From an uncultured Blautia sp. (lineage in GTDB: Bacteria > Bacillota > Clostridia > Lachnospirales > Lachnospiraceae), in the NCBI RefSeq assembly GCF_947654165.1, contig NZ_CANTKB010000002.1:124001-188000 (forward strand): a DNA stretch of 64,000 nt, in the 5' to 3' direction. The translations under genes and the position numbers were made by a program. The notes beneath the pieces are model-generated. The model was not told the DNA's origin, made no database searches, and worked only from the letters and a program-made list of their open reading frames with translations. Numbering within the stretch: the stretch's first letter is position 1; every line of letters begins with the position of its first letter. Below, piece after piece: positions 34,113-43,675 of this stretch.

Positions 34113-35015
34113 ATGAAATCGGGCAGTAAATTATATAAATTTCTAAACAAGGAAAAGAATGCAGGAATAATTTTTTGCATGCCTTTTATCATTGGATTTA
34201 TCGTATTCTTAGTGGTTCCTATGGGACTTTCTTTATATTACTCATTTTGTGATTATGATATCTTATCTCCTCCAGAATTTATCGGATTAGATAATTATAT
34301 TAAAATGTTTACAGGAGATTCTGTTTTTTGGAAGTCATTTAAAGCAACCGTGTATTTTGCACTGGTATCGGTTCCATTAAGGTTGATTTTTGCTTTGATC
34401 GTTGCAATGATTCTTGTAAAACCAACAAAACTTACTGGATTTTACCGTGCAGCATATTATCTGCCTTCCATTATTGGTGGATCTGTTGCAGTTGCTGTTT
34501 TGTGGAAAAGAATGTTTGCACCGGATGGAGTTATTAATGTACTTTTAGGACTAATAGGAATTAAAACTAACTTCGCCTGGCTTGGAAGTACAAAAACAGC
34601 TATTTGGACCTTGATTTTATTAGCAGTTTGGCAGTTTGGATCCTCTATGTTGATCTTTCTCTCTGCGTTAAAGCAGATACCAAAAGATTTATATGAAGCA
34701 GCAGAAGTAGATGGTGCAAATAAAGTAACAAAATTTTTTAAAGTGACACTACCTCTTTTGACACCGACAATATTTTTTAATCTGGTTATGCAGATGATCA
34801 ATGGATTTTTAGCATTCACACAGAGTTTAATTATCACACAGGGAAAACCAATGGACAGTACTTTGTTTTATGCAGTTTATATGTATCAACAATCTTTTAA
34901 TTATAACAGTGCCGGCTATGCATCTGCAATGGCCTGGACAATGTTGTTATTTATTGGTTTACTGACCCTTATATTGTTTAAAACAAAAAAATTCTGGGTT
35001 TATGAACAGGGGTGA
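34113..35015 (+). CDS. Sugar ABC transporter permease (MalF/UgpA type)
   Basis: 300 residues, about six membrane helices. The EAA loop is readable: LYEAAEVDGANKVTKFFKVTLP (EAA..DGA......I.LP), which contacts the ATPase. ATG 34113 follows AAAGGAG. The ATPase is not encoded here; CUT1 systems in Firmicutes commonly share an MsmX/MsiK-type ATPase encoded elsewhere. It overlaps the start region of the next permease. Confidence 0.95.
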   Translation: MKSGSKLYKFLNKEKNAGIIFCMPFIIGFIVFLVVPMGLSLYYSFCDYDILSPPEFIGLDNYIKMFTGDSVFWKSFKATVYFALVSVPLRLIFALIVAMILVKPTKLTGFYRAAYYLPSIIGGSVAVAVLWKRMFAPDGVINVLLGLIGIKTNFAWLGSTKTAIWTLILLAVWQFGSSMLIFLSALKQIPKDLYEAAEVDGANKVTKFFKVTLPLLTPTIFFNLVMQMINGFLAFTQSLIITQGKPMDSTLFYAVYMYQQSFNYNSAGYASAMAWTMLLFIGLLTLILFKTKKFWVYEQG

Positions 35016-35019
35016 AAAA

Positions 35020-35865
35020 ATGAAGACAAAGAAGAAAATTAAAAATGGAATTTACCATATTTTGGTATTTGGATTTGGATTAGTAATGCTGTATCCATTA
35101 TTCTGGATGTTTATGAGTTCTTTTAAAGAGAGCAGCACTATTTTTACAACAGCCGGTCAGTTAATACCTAAAAAATTTATGATTACCAATTATATAAATG
35201 GCTGGAAAGGGTTTGCGGGAATTTCTTTTAGTACATTTTTTAAGAACTCTCTGTTCATTTCCATATTGGCAACGATCGGTACCTTGATTTCTTCAGCATT
35301 GGTCGCATATGGATTTTCCAGATGTAATTTCAGAGGGAAAAAAATATTATTTGGAGCTATGCTGGCATCCATGATGTTGCCTGGACAGATTCTTATGGTT
35401 CCTCAGTATCTATGGTATCAAAAACTTGGATGGGTAGGTAATTTCGTTCCGCTGATTGTTCCATTTTGTTTTGCTATACAAGGATTTTTTGTATATTTAA
35501 TGATGAATTTTATTAATGGAATTCCAAGAGATTTGGATGAGGCAGCAAAAATTGATGGATGTTCTTATTACGGAATCTTTGGAAGAATTATTCTGCCTCT
35601 TATGACACCTGCAATCATTACAGGAGGGATTTTTTCCTTTATGTGGAGGTGGGATGACTTTATGTCTGCGTTGCTGTATATTAATGATGCAGAAAAATAT
35701 CCGGTTTCCTTGGCATTGAAATTATTTGCAGATCCAGGTTCTTCTTCTGATTACGGTGCAATGTTTGCTATGGCTACACTTTCGTTGGTTCCTATTGTTA
35801 TTATTTTCTTTGTGTTCCAGAGATATCTGGTAGATGGAATTGCAACTTCCGGATTAAAAGGATAA
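35020..35865 (+). CDS. Sugar ABC transporter permease (MalG/UgpE type)
   Basis: 281 residues with about six membrane helices. EAA motif DLDEAAKIDGCSYYGIFGRIILP. The C-terminus RYLVDGIATSGLKG is typical of the MalG-like subunit. ATG 35020 has AGGGGTG 5 nt upstream; the ATG at 35002 is less likely. It forms the channel with the previous permease. Confidence 0.95.
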   Translation: MKTKKKIKNGIYHILVFGFGLVMLYPLFWMFMSSFKESSTIFTTAGQLIPKKFMITNYINGWKGFAGISFSTFFKNSLFISILATIGTLISSALVAYGFSRCNFRGKKILFGAMLASMMLPGQILMVPQYLWYQKLGWVGNFVPLIVPFCFAIQGFFVYLMMNFINGIPRDLDEAAKIDGCSYYGIFGRIILPLMTPAIITGGIFSFMWRWDDFMSALLYINDAEKYPVSLALKLFADPGSSSDYGAMFAMATLSLVPIVIIFFVFQRYLVDGIATSGLKG

Positions 35866-35878
35866 AAAGGAGAAAAGT

Positions 35879-36877
35879 ATGATCCGAGTAGGTATTGTAG
35901 GGTGTGGAAATATAGGAAAAGTCCACGCAGAAGTTTTAAAGAACATGGAGGAAGTACAGATTGAAGCATTTGTAGATAAAAATTTAATCAATGCTTCAAG
36001 ATATTCAAAATTGTATGGAACAGAAAAAACGTGTTCGTATACATCTCTTTCGCAAATGTTTGATGAGGAAAAGATAGATGTATTACATATTTGTACACCG
36101 CATTCCCTCCATGTTCCTATGGCAAAAGAGGCACTGAAGAGGAATGTTCATGTTTTTATGGAAAAGCCGCCTGCTATTTCAGAAAAAGATTTTCTAAGCT
36201 TAAAAAATGCAAAAAAAAATTCAGAAAAAGAAGTCGGAATATGCTTTCAAAATCGATATAATGAAACTACAGAAAAAGTCTATGATATTTTAAAGAAGAA
36301 GAAACTCGGTAATGTGCTTGGAGCTCGTGCTTTTGTGACATGGAAACGTCAGAGAGAATATTATGAGAGCAGTGGATGGCGAGGAAAATGGGATACAGAG
36401 GGCGGCGGACTTTTAATCAACCAAGCAATTCATACGTTAGATTTGTTGACTTATTTTTTTGGTGAAGTAAAAGGTGTAGAAGTTTCTATGCATAATCATC
36501 ATTTGAAAGATGTAATAGAAGTTGAAGATACAGTCGAAGCTTATATGACCTTTCAGTTTGGAACAGTTTGTTTTTATGCAACAAGTGCTTATGCGGAAGA
36601 TTCCCCGGTATTATTGGATATTGTATGCGAAGAAGGACATATTCGCATGGAAGGTGACCGGCTGAATATCTGGAATAGAAACGGAAATAAAATCACATAC
36701 AATTTTGCAGGGCATGGAGTCTGTATGGGGAAAAAATATTGGGGCAATTCTCATGGTGCATGTATACAGGATTTTTATGACTGTATAGAAACTCACAGGG
36801 CCTATAGAAATGATTTAGAATCTGTAGAGAATACGATGAGTGTAATGTTCAAGATGTATAATTCTATAAAACGATAG
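35879..36877 (+). CDS. Gfo/Idh/MocA-family oxidoreductase 1
   Basis: 332 residues. Rossmann start RVGIVGCGNIGKVHAEVL (GxGxxG), HICTPHSLHVPMAKEAL and VFMEKPPA (the EKP motif that holds the catalytic Lys), and GGGLLINQAIHTLDLLTYFFG (His in the catalytic NxxxHxxD-like position). NAD(P)-dependent oxidation or reduction of a sugar hydroxyl. With its paralogue and the isomerase downstream it suggests a pathway via a keto-sugar or inositol-like intermediate. Confidence 0.92.
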   Translation: MIRVGIVGCGNIGKVHAEVLKNMEEVQIEAFVDKNLINASRYSKLYGTEKTCSYTSLSQMFDEEKIDVLHICTPHSLHVPMAKEALKRNVHVFMEKPPAISEKDFLSLKNAKKNSEKEVGICFQNRYNETTEKVYDILKKKKLGNVLGARAFVTWKRQREYYESSGWRGKWDTEGGGLLINQAIHTLDLLTYFFGEVKGVEVSMHNHHLKDVIEVEDTVEAYMTFQFGTVCFYATSAYAEDSPVLLDIVCEEGHIRMEGDRLNIWNRNGNKITYNFAGHGVCMGKKYWGNSHGACIQDFYDCIETHRAYRNDLESVENTMSVMFKMYNSIKR

Positions 36878-36890
36878 GAGAGAATGAGAT

Positions 36891-38072
36891 ATGAAGCAAG
36901 TGAAACTTGGGATTATCGGTGTAGGAAATATGGGAACATCTCATGCAAAAAATGTTTTGGAAGGTAAGGTTCCTGGATTGGAACTGGCGGCAGTTGCAGA
37001 TCGTCAGAAGAGCAGACGTGCATGGTGCAGAGAAAATTTACCGCAGTCGGTAATGATCTTTGAAGAAGGAACACAGCTTTTAGAGAGTGGATGTTGTGAT
37101 GCGGTATTGATTGCTGTGCCGCACTATCAGCATCCGGTATTGGCTCAGGAAGCTTTTGAAAAGGGCTTACATGTTTTATGTGAAAAACCGGCAGGAGTAT
37201 ATACGAAACAGGTAATGGAAATGAATCAGGCAGCAGATAAGTATAATGTTGTTTTTGCAATGATGTTTAATCAGCGGACAAACTGTATCTATCGAAAAAT
37301 GCATGAAATGGTAAAAAGCGGAGAACTGGGAGAAATCAGACGTGTCAATTGGATCATTACAGATTGGTACCGTACGCAAAGCTATTATGATTCCGGCAGT
37401 TGGCGTGCAACTTGGGAAGGAGAAGGCGGTGGAGTATTGTTAAATCAGTGTCCTCATAATTTAGATCTGATACAATGGATTTGTGGAATGCCTGCAAAAG
37501 TAAGAGGATTTTGTAAAGAAGGATTGTGGCACGATATCGAAGTAGAAGATGATGTAACGGCATATCTTGAATATCCAAACGGTGCTACCGGAGTATTTAT
37601 TACCTCAACCGGAGATGCACCGGGGACTAATCGTTTTGAGATTACCGGAGAATTAGGAAAATTAGTATGTGAGAACGAAGAATTGACATTCTATAAATTA
37701 AATGAAAATCTGGCACATCATTGCGCTTCCTGCCAGGGAGGTTTTGATAAACCACAGTGGGAAGTTTTAAAAGTAGAAACAGATGGACAGAACGAGCAGC
37801 ATGTAGGAGTTATGAAAGCTTTTGTGGGTGCTATTTTAGAAGGAACTTCTTTGGTTGCAGATGGAAGAGAAGGGATCAGAGGATTAGAGCTTTCTAATGC
37901 AATTCATCTTTCTAGCTGGCTCGGAAGAACAGTAGAACTTCCGATTGACGAAGAGTTGTTTTTGGATGAATTAAATAAAAGAAGAGCGCATTCCAGGAGA
38001 AAAGCTGAGGTGGAAAGTGTAGTGTTTGATACAGAAAATTCTTATGGAAGCGGAAAAGGAGAAACGAAATGA
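36891..38072 (+). CDS. Gfo/Idh/MocA-family oxidoreductase 2
   Basis: 393 residues. GIIGVGNMGTSHAKNV, LIAVPHYQHPVLAQEAF, VLCEKPAGVYTKQV (EKP), GEGGGVLLNQCPHNLDLIQW (NQxxHxxD). Longer than the first paralogue by a C-terminal extension of about 60 residues and only moderately similar to it. Preceded by AGGAG; 13 nt after the first oxidoreductase and overlapping the next gene by 4 nt (ATGA). Such pairs are known in degradation of glycosides through 3-keto intermediates; the substrate is not decided here. Confidence 0.92.
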   Translation: MKQVKLGIIGVGNMGTSHAKNVLEGKVPGLELAAVADRQKSRRAWCRENLPQSVMIFEEGTQLLESGCCDAVLIAVPHYQHPVLAQEAFEKGLHVLCEKPAGVYTKQVMEMNQAADKYNVVFAMMFNQRTNCIYRKMHEMVKSGELGEIRRVNWIITDWYRTQSYYDSGSWRATWEGEGGGVLLNQCPHNLDLIQWICGMPAKVRGFCKEGLWHDIEVEDDVTAYLEYPNGATGVFITSTGDAPGTNRFEITGELGKLVCENEELTFYKLNENLAHHCASCQGGFDKPQWEVLKVETDGQNEQHVGVMKAFVGAILEGTSLVADGREGIRGLELSNAIHLSSWLGRTVELPIDEELFLDELNKRRAHSRRKAEVESVVFDTENSYGSGKGETK

Positions 38073-38917
38073 AAGACAGAATTGAAATCAGCGGATTTGC
38101 AGATGAAATAGCGGAAGATTTAAGAACTCAGATTGAGGTAATTAAGAAACTGGGAATTTCTTATATCGAAATGCGTGGAGTTAACGGAAAGCCTTTAGTA
38201 GAACATACACTTGAAGAGGTAAAAGAAATTAAGCGACAGTTAGACGAACAGGAGATAAAATTATCTTCAATAGGTTCACCTATTGGAAAAATACAGATTA
38301 CAGATCCGTTTGATGAGCATTTTGAGTTATACAAAAAGACAGTTGAGATTGCTAAAATCATGGAAACGCCTTATATCAGAATGTTTAGTTTCTTTATTCC
38401 TTCTGGAGAAGTTCCGGAAACATATCATGATCAAGTATTTGAAAGGTTGCAGAAGTTTGTAGATTATGCGAAGCAGGAAGATATTATTTTGCTTCATGAG
38501 AACGAAAAGGAAATCTATGGAGATAATGCAAAACGATGCCTGGAGATTATGAAAGAATTTTATGGGGAACATTTTAAGGCAGTATTTGATTTTGCTAATT
38601 TTGTTCAGTGCCATCAAGATACAAAAGAGGCTTTTGAATTGTTAAAACCTTATATTGCTTATATTCATATCAAGGATGCAAAAGAGGAATCAGGTATGGT
38701 AGTTCCTGCCGGATATGGAGACGGACATGTGAAATCAATTCTGTCAGAATTATTAGAAGAGGGCTATCAAGGTTTTTTATCATTAGAACCTCATCTGGCA
38801 GATTTTACAGGTTTTGATGCGCTGGAACAAAACGGAGAAAGGAAAGAGAAAATGTCAGGAGAAGAGGCTTATACAACGGCTTATCAAGCACTGAAGGAAA
38901 TTCTTCAATCTCTGTAA
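38069..38917 (+). CDS. Sugar phosphate isomerase/epimerase (xylose isomerase-like TIM barrel)
   Basis: 282 residues. Motifs of the AP_endonuc_2 superfamily: SGFADEIAEDLRTQIEVIKK, YIEMRGVNGKPL, ILLHENEKEIYGD (metal Glu), AVFDFANFVQC, AYIHIKDAK and GFLSLEPHLADF. Predicted metal-dependent isomerase, epimerase or lyase acting on the product of the oxidoreductases. It ends the operon; a strong terminator follows. Confidence 0.9.
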   Translation: MKDRIEISGFADEIAEDLRTQIEVIKKLGISYIEMRGVNGKPLVEHTLEEVKEIKRQLDEQEIKLSSIGSPIGKIQITDPFDEHFELYKKTVEIAKIMETPYIRMFSFFIPSGEVPETYHDQVFERLQKFVDYAKQEDIILLHENEKEIYGDNAKRCLEIMKEFYGEHFKAVFDFANFVQCHQDTKEAFELLKPYIAYIHIKDAKEESGMVVPAGYGDGHVKSILSELLEEGYQGFLSLEPHLADFTGFDALEQNGERKEKMSGEEAYTTAYQALKEILQSL

Positions 38918-38996
38918 TTTGGAGTGTAGGCATCTAACACATTTGTTACTCAGAGAAACCAGAATAGTTATTCTTTATGCAAATCTATTTAATATT

Positions 38997-39030
38997 AAAA
39001 ACCCTGTCCGCAAATGACAGGGTTTTTATA
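38997..39030 (+). terminator. Terminator of the first sugar operon
   Basis: AAAACCCTGTC (38997-39007) and GACAGGGTTTT (39016-39026), 8-nt loop, followed by TATAG; rho-independent. Confidence 0.88.
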
Positions 39031-39120
39031 GTTAGTTATAGATTTCAGGAAAGAAATAAACAGGTGGAAACCAGGTTCTGATTGTGTTATGGTAGGAGAA
39101 AGAAAATACAGAAGAGAAAG

Positions 39121-40536
39121 GTGATCTGGGTGCTCCATCTGGTTTTATTTATCATTTATATTTTGTTGATTCTGATGGTTATTTTTGTAGAACGAAAACG
39201 TCCGACAGAAGCACTTTTGTGGGTTGTGATTATGATTTTTCTCCCTTATTTCGGCACAATCCTGTATCTTGTTTTTGGAAGTACGGTGGCAATAAAACTG
39301 ACAGCTGTTATCCGCAAGAAAAAGTTAAAGACACAGCCGTATAATGTGGAACTGCTGCCATCCGTTTCTGTTGATGAGGGTCAGTTATCAGAAGCAGATC
39401 TCCAGGTTGTCCGGTTTAATACGGTTTATAATGCCAGTGTGCTTACCTGCTGTAATAAGGCGGAGTTTTATACCAACGGGAAAAGTCATTATACACAGCT
39501 TTTCAAAGATATCAGAGATGCAAAAACATGTATTTTCATAGAATTTTATACCATTCATCACGATATGGTCGGAGAAAAACTGGCAGAGCTTCTTGCACAG
39601 AAGGCAAAAGAAGGTGTGGAAGTCTGGGTAATGTGTGATTTTATTGCCAATCTTTCTACGCCGAAGAAGATGTTTCAGCCTCTTGTGGATGCAGGAGGAA
39701 AGGTTGTGCGTGTGAAACCTTATTTTACGCATTACCGGAGCCACAGAAAGATTGTATCTATTGACCAGAAGATTGCTTATATAGGCGGAATGAATATCGG
39801 AAAACAGTATGCCAATATGGATGCAGTAAAGAATCCGTGGAGGGACACACAGATTCGTCTGGAGGGAGCCTGCACGTCTGTTTTGAATACATATTTTTTG
39901 AAGGACTGGTTATGCTCTATCAGAAGATGTGACTGGCAGCATGCAATCGGATATATCAATGGGATGAAAGCAGAGAATTATGACAGGACGTCTTCTTTGT
40001 GCCAGTTTATCGTGGGTGGAGCAGATACGGATAAGGAAGCCGTCAAAATGTGCTATCTGAGCATGATCCGGAGTGCGAAAACACGCATCCGTATTCAGTC
40101 CCCTTATTTTATACCGGATGCTTCTGTTCTGGATGCACTGAAGACAGCAGCAGCCTCAGGTGTAGAGATTGAACTGATGATTTCAGGAATCAAGGCAAGT
40201 TTTTTCCTGGATCCTGTCACGAATTATTATAGTGGGCAATTATTGGAATATGGCACCAAGGTTTACAAATACAAGGGATATATCCATGCAAAGACCATGA
40301 TCATTGATGATGAATTGTGTTGTGTGGGTTCTGTAAATATGGATATGAGAAGTCTTATGGTGGATGATGAAGTGTGCGGAGTTTTTTATGAGAATAAACT
40401 GGTGCAGGAATATAGTCAGATCTATGATAAAGATATTTCCGAATGTATCCTGTATACCTGGGAACAATTTCAGTGCCGCAGCAGGAAGGAACGGGCAATG
40501 GAGAGTATTTTCCTGCCGTTTGCACCACTGATGTAA
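39121..40536 (+). CDS. cls: Cardiolipin synthase (phospholipase D family)
   Basis: About 471 residues. Two N-terminal membrane helices (VLHLVLFIIYILLILMVIF and LLWVVIMIFLPYFGTILYLV) and two HKD motifs, HRKIVSID and HAKTMIIDD, as in bacterial ClsA-type enzymes that join two phosphatidylglycerols to cardiolipin. The start is unsure: GTG 39121 gives a product beginning at the first helix; TTG 39082 adds 13 basic residues; the good TAGGAG at 39093-39098 fits neither ideally. Single-gene unit. Confidence 0.85.
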   Translation: MIWVLHLVLFIIYILLILMVIFVERKRPTEALLWVVIMIFLPYFGTILYLVFGSTVAIKLTAVIRKKKLKTQPYNVELLPSVSVDEGQLSEADLQVVRFNTVYNASVLTCCNKAEFYTNGKSHYTQLFKDIRDAKTCIFIEFYTIHHDMVGEKLAELLAQKAKEGVEVWVMCDFIANLSTPKKMFQPLVDAGGKVVRVKPYFTHYRSHRKIVSIDQKIAYIGGMNIGKQYANMDAVKNPWRDTQIRLEGACTSVLNTYFLKDWLCSIRRCDWQHAIGYINGMKAENYDRTSSLCQFIVGGADTDKEAVKMCYLSMIRSAKTRIRIQSPYFIPDASVLDALKTAAASGVEIELMISGIKASFFLDPVTNYYSGQLLEYGTKVYKYKGYIHAKTMIIDDELCCVGSVNMDMRSLMVDDEVCGVFYENKLVQEYSQIYDKDISECILYTWEQFQCRSRKERAMESIFLPFAPLM

Positions 40537-40635
40537 GATATATAGAATTTTCCTGACTTGCTATTTAAAAATGCGGATGATAAAATATAAGAATAAAGAA
40601 GAATGTTAGGAAAATAGGGCATGGAGGCCTTTACA

Positions 40636-43182
40636 ATGAAGAAGAGTTTAAGAACCGTGTTAGATCAACTGCAGACCAATATTTACATAACAGATGTCAA
40701 CACATATGAAATCATATTTATGAATGATAAAATGAAAAAGGATTATGGTATCCAAGATCCGGAAGGACAGATTTGCTGGAAGTTGCTGCAACAGGGGCAG
40801 GAAGGCCCCTGTTCTTTTTGTAAGATAAACAGGCTTTTAAATGGGGAACAGAGCACCATCCGGTGGCAGGAGGCCAATAGTAAGGTACATAGGTTTTTTG
40901 ATAATTATGACAGCCTTTTGGAATTAGATGAACAGAAGGTGCATATGCAGCAGTCTTTTGATATCACAGAATACATAGAGCTTTACGAACAGAAAGAAAA
41001 AGATGACCTGTGTGATATCTGGAATCGGAAAAAGGGAAAGAGCATGCTGGAAGAGTGCCTTATGACTATGAAAAACAGCAATCATTCTTATCTGGTCATT
41101 CTTTTTGATGTGGATGATCTGAAGAGCGTGAATGAGAAGTACGGTTACAATGAAGGGGATTTTATGTTGAAGCAGACGGCTGAGACATTAAAAGAATATA
41201 TCCGGGAACCGGATTTTCTCTTTCGTCTGAGTGGGGACGAACTGGTGGCTGTTCTGCAGGATGTGAAGGAAGAGGATGGAATCAACAGAATCCACAGATG
41301 GAGAAAAGAGCTGGAGGAAAGAAGTAAGATGTTCCAAAAGCCTTATCTGATCACGTTTTCCTATGGAACCAGTTATGTAGTGCCTTCCTGCAGTCTTCAG
41401 GTAAATGACATTCTGGCCATTGCAGATGAAAAAATGTTTGAAGAGAAGCTGAGAAAAAGGAAGGATTCTTTTTTGAGAGAAAATCCTTCACAGTTTGCTC
41501 CGGTACAGGATCGCAGAATGCAGTACAGGGCAGAGTTTTTATACGAAGCCCTGATTAACAGTACAGACGATTTTATCTATATCTGTGATATGAAGACTGG
41601 CTTGTTTCGTTATTCTCCTGCTCAGGTTGAATTATTCGGGTTTCCGGGAGAAATCGTGGAGAATCCCCTTCCCTATTGGAAAGAAATCATTCATCCGGAT
41701 GATTGGGAAAGATTTTATAAAAGTAATATGGAGATTGGCGAGAATCGGGCGGATTATCATTCTGTAGAGTTCCGGGCAAGAAAGCGTGACGGGGAATATG
41801 CGTGGCTTCGTTGTCGGGGACAGCTTATCAGAGATGAAGAAGGCGAACCATGTCTGTTTGCCGGTATTATAAAACTGCTGGGACAGCAAAATAAGATTGA
41901 CCCTCTTACTCAATTGCTCAATCATGTAGAATTCACAAAGCAATTAGAGAAAAATGTGAAAGAAGATATAGTGGAACAGATGGCAGTCATGCTCTTGGAT
42001 ATTGATGATTTTCATCAGATCAATGAACTGTATGAACGTTCATTGGGAGACCATATCCTGAAGACTCTGGGTCAGGAAATTCAGTCTGTTCTTCCGGATA
42101 ATGCCAGATTGTATCGTCTGGAAAAAGACTGTATGGGGATCATTATGGAGCACGGAACAAAAGCGCAGGCAGAAAAACTTTATTTTACCATCCGAGAGAA
42201 TATCATGAAGCTTCAGGAATGGAAAAAGCAGAATATCAGCATTGAATTGTCTGCAGGATGTTCTATGTATCCCAAAGATGGAAAAGCAGCAGAGGAATTA
42301 TATAAATGTGCGTTGTTTACTCTTCAGCATGTAAAAAAGACGGGCAAAAATCAGATTCTTTTCTATTCCGAAAATATCATGAAAACAAAGTCAAGAACCA
42401 TTGAACTTGTCCGTCAGCTAAGGGAGGATATCTCCGGAGGTTACAGGGGATTTTATCTGAATTATCAGCCTCAGGTAGATGCAGAAACCAGGAAGATCAC
42501 AGGTGTAGAAGCTCTGATGCGTTGGAAAGATCAGGAGGGAAGACCGGTCTCTCCGGGTGAATTTATTCCGGTCATGGAGCAAAATGCATTGATTTATGAT
42601 GCAGGACTTTGGATGGTGAGGAATGCCCTCCATGCATGTAAAGGGTGGATCAGGAGGATGCCTGAATTTACGATCAGTGTGAATATCTCCGCCGTACAGT
42701 TGTTGGAAGCACGTTTTCTGGATGATTTTTATAAGGTGATCCAGGAAGAAGGATTCCCATATGAAAATTTGATCGTGGAATTAACAGAGAGTTATGCAGT
42801 AAAAAATATGGATTTCTTCTGGGACAAGTTCAGAGGTCTGAGAAGTCATGGAATCAGGATTGCCATGGATGATTTCGGAACCGGTTATTCTTCTCTGGAA
42901 GTTCTGAAGACAGCACCCATCGACATTGTGAAGATCGACCGGGCTTTTTTGGAAGATATCTTACATAGCAGATTTGATGCGACATTTATCAGCTTTGTGG
43001 TGGCAATCTGTCATGAGGTAGAGATACGTGTATGCCAGGAAGGGGTAGAAACAGAAGATGAATACAATTTCCTGAAAAAGATGAATTTAGACCGTATTCA
43101 AGGGTATTATTTCGGAAAACCGGTGACAGAACAGGAGATAACGGCTCTGATGGATGAATCACTCGGGGAGGTGATGCATTGA
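40636..43182 (+). CDS. c-di-GMP phosphodiesterase (PAS-GGDEF-PAS-GGDEF-EAL), both GGDEFs degenerate
   Basis: 848 residues. PAS-like (about 5-110, with CSFCKINRLLNGE), GGDEF 1 (about 125-280; active-site SGDEL instead of GGDEF), PAS (about 305-410), GGDEF 2 (about 415-570; the signature is replaced by LEKDCMG), and EAL (about 580-840) with EALMRW, NISAVQL, VELTES, DDFGTGYSSL, IVKIDRAF and EGVETEDE all present. So hydrolysis of c-di-GMP is likely and synthesis unlikely; degenerate GGDEFs often bind GTP as regulators. Cytosolic, no membrane segment. ATG 40636 has GGAGG upstream. Confidence 0.92.
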   Translation: MKKSLRTVLDQLQTNIYITDVNTYEIIFMNDKMKKDYGIQDPEGQICWKLLQQGQEGPCSFCKINRLLNGEQSTIRWQEANSKVHRFFDNYDSLLELDEQKVHMQQSFDITEYIELYEQKEKDDLCDIWNRKKGKSMLEECLMTMKNSNHSYLVILFDVDDLKSVNEKYGYNEGDFMLKQTAETLKEYIREPDFLFRLSGDELVAVLQDVKEEDGINRIHRWRKELEERSKMFQKPYLITFSYGTSYVVPSCSLQVNDILAIADEKMFEEKLRKRKDSFLRENPSQFAPVQDRRMQYRAEFLYEALINSTDDFIYICDMKTGLFRYSPAQVELFGFPGEIVENPLPYWKEIIHPDDWERFYKSNMEIGENRADYHSVEFRARKRDGEYAWLRCRGQLIRDEEGEPCLFAGIIKLLGQQNKIDPLTQLLNHVEFTKQLEKNVKEDIVEQMAVMLLDIDDFHQINELYERSLGDHILKTLGQEIQSVLPDNARLYRLEKDCMGIIMEHGTKAQAEKLYFTIRENIMKLQEWKKQNISIELSAGCSMYPKDGKAAEELYKCALFTLQHVKKTGKNQILFYSENIMKTKSRTIELVRQLREDISGGYRGFYLNYQPQVDAETRKITGVEALMRWKDQEGRPVSPGEFIPVMEQNALIYDAGLWMVRNALHACKGWIRRMPEFTISVNISAVQLLEARFLDDFYKVIQEEGFPYENLIVELTESYAVKNMDFFWDKFRGLRSHGIRIAMDDFGTGYSSLEVLKTAPIDIVKIDRAFLEDILHSRFDATFISFVVAICHEVEIRVCQEGVETEDEYNFLKKMNLDRIQGYYFGKPVTEQEITALMDESLGEVMH

Positions 43183-43672
43183 GGAATATACTAGAGAATC
43201 ATCGGGAAAATTTCCAGAGTGTTGGATAGAAAACCGGATAATACATCCGCATTTTGCAGAGGTAGATGTGGAAAGCGGGTATCTTATGGAGGCCGGTGGA
43301 CTGTGGGAGTCATATGTAACGGAAATTCGAAGCAGGACAGGTTTTTTCGAATATATGGTACAAAAAAATCTGGATGATGTTATCTGGCAGGAAGACAGGG
43401 AGGAGTACAGAAAATCCCTGAATCTTGACAGTATGAAAGAGGTATTTATCAAGGATGTCCATAGCAGAGAGATATTGAATCATAGAATGGAGCAGATCTA
43501 TGCTGCACTGAAGGAGTCAGAAGAAATTCCCCTCTCCTGCAGTGCAGGGATCAGCTTTGTAGATAAACAGAATTATTCTTATGAAACGGTGATCAAACAG
43601 GCGGATGAAGCACTTTACAGGAGCAAGCAAAAAGGGAAAAATCAATTCTGTTATTATGAGCCGGAAATCTGA
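43178..43672 (+). pseudogene. PAS/GGDEF remnant with internal deletion
   Basis: The open frame begins with ATT 43178, 6 nt after GGGGAGG, and reads EEYTRESSGKFPECW, EAGGLWESYV, NLDDVIWQEDREEYRKSL, as in a PAS domain. It then passes directly to the end of a GGDEF domain (LSCSAGISF, IKQADEALYRSKQKGKNQF). The central part with the GGDEF active site is missing. It may start at ATT, or at ATG 43268 (135 codons), or not be translated. Overlaps the end of the EAL gene and may be a truncated partner. Confidence 0.6.
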
Positions 43673-43675
43673 GGC

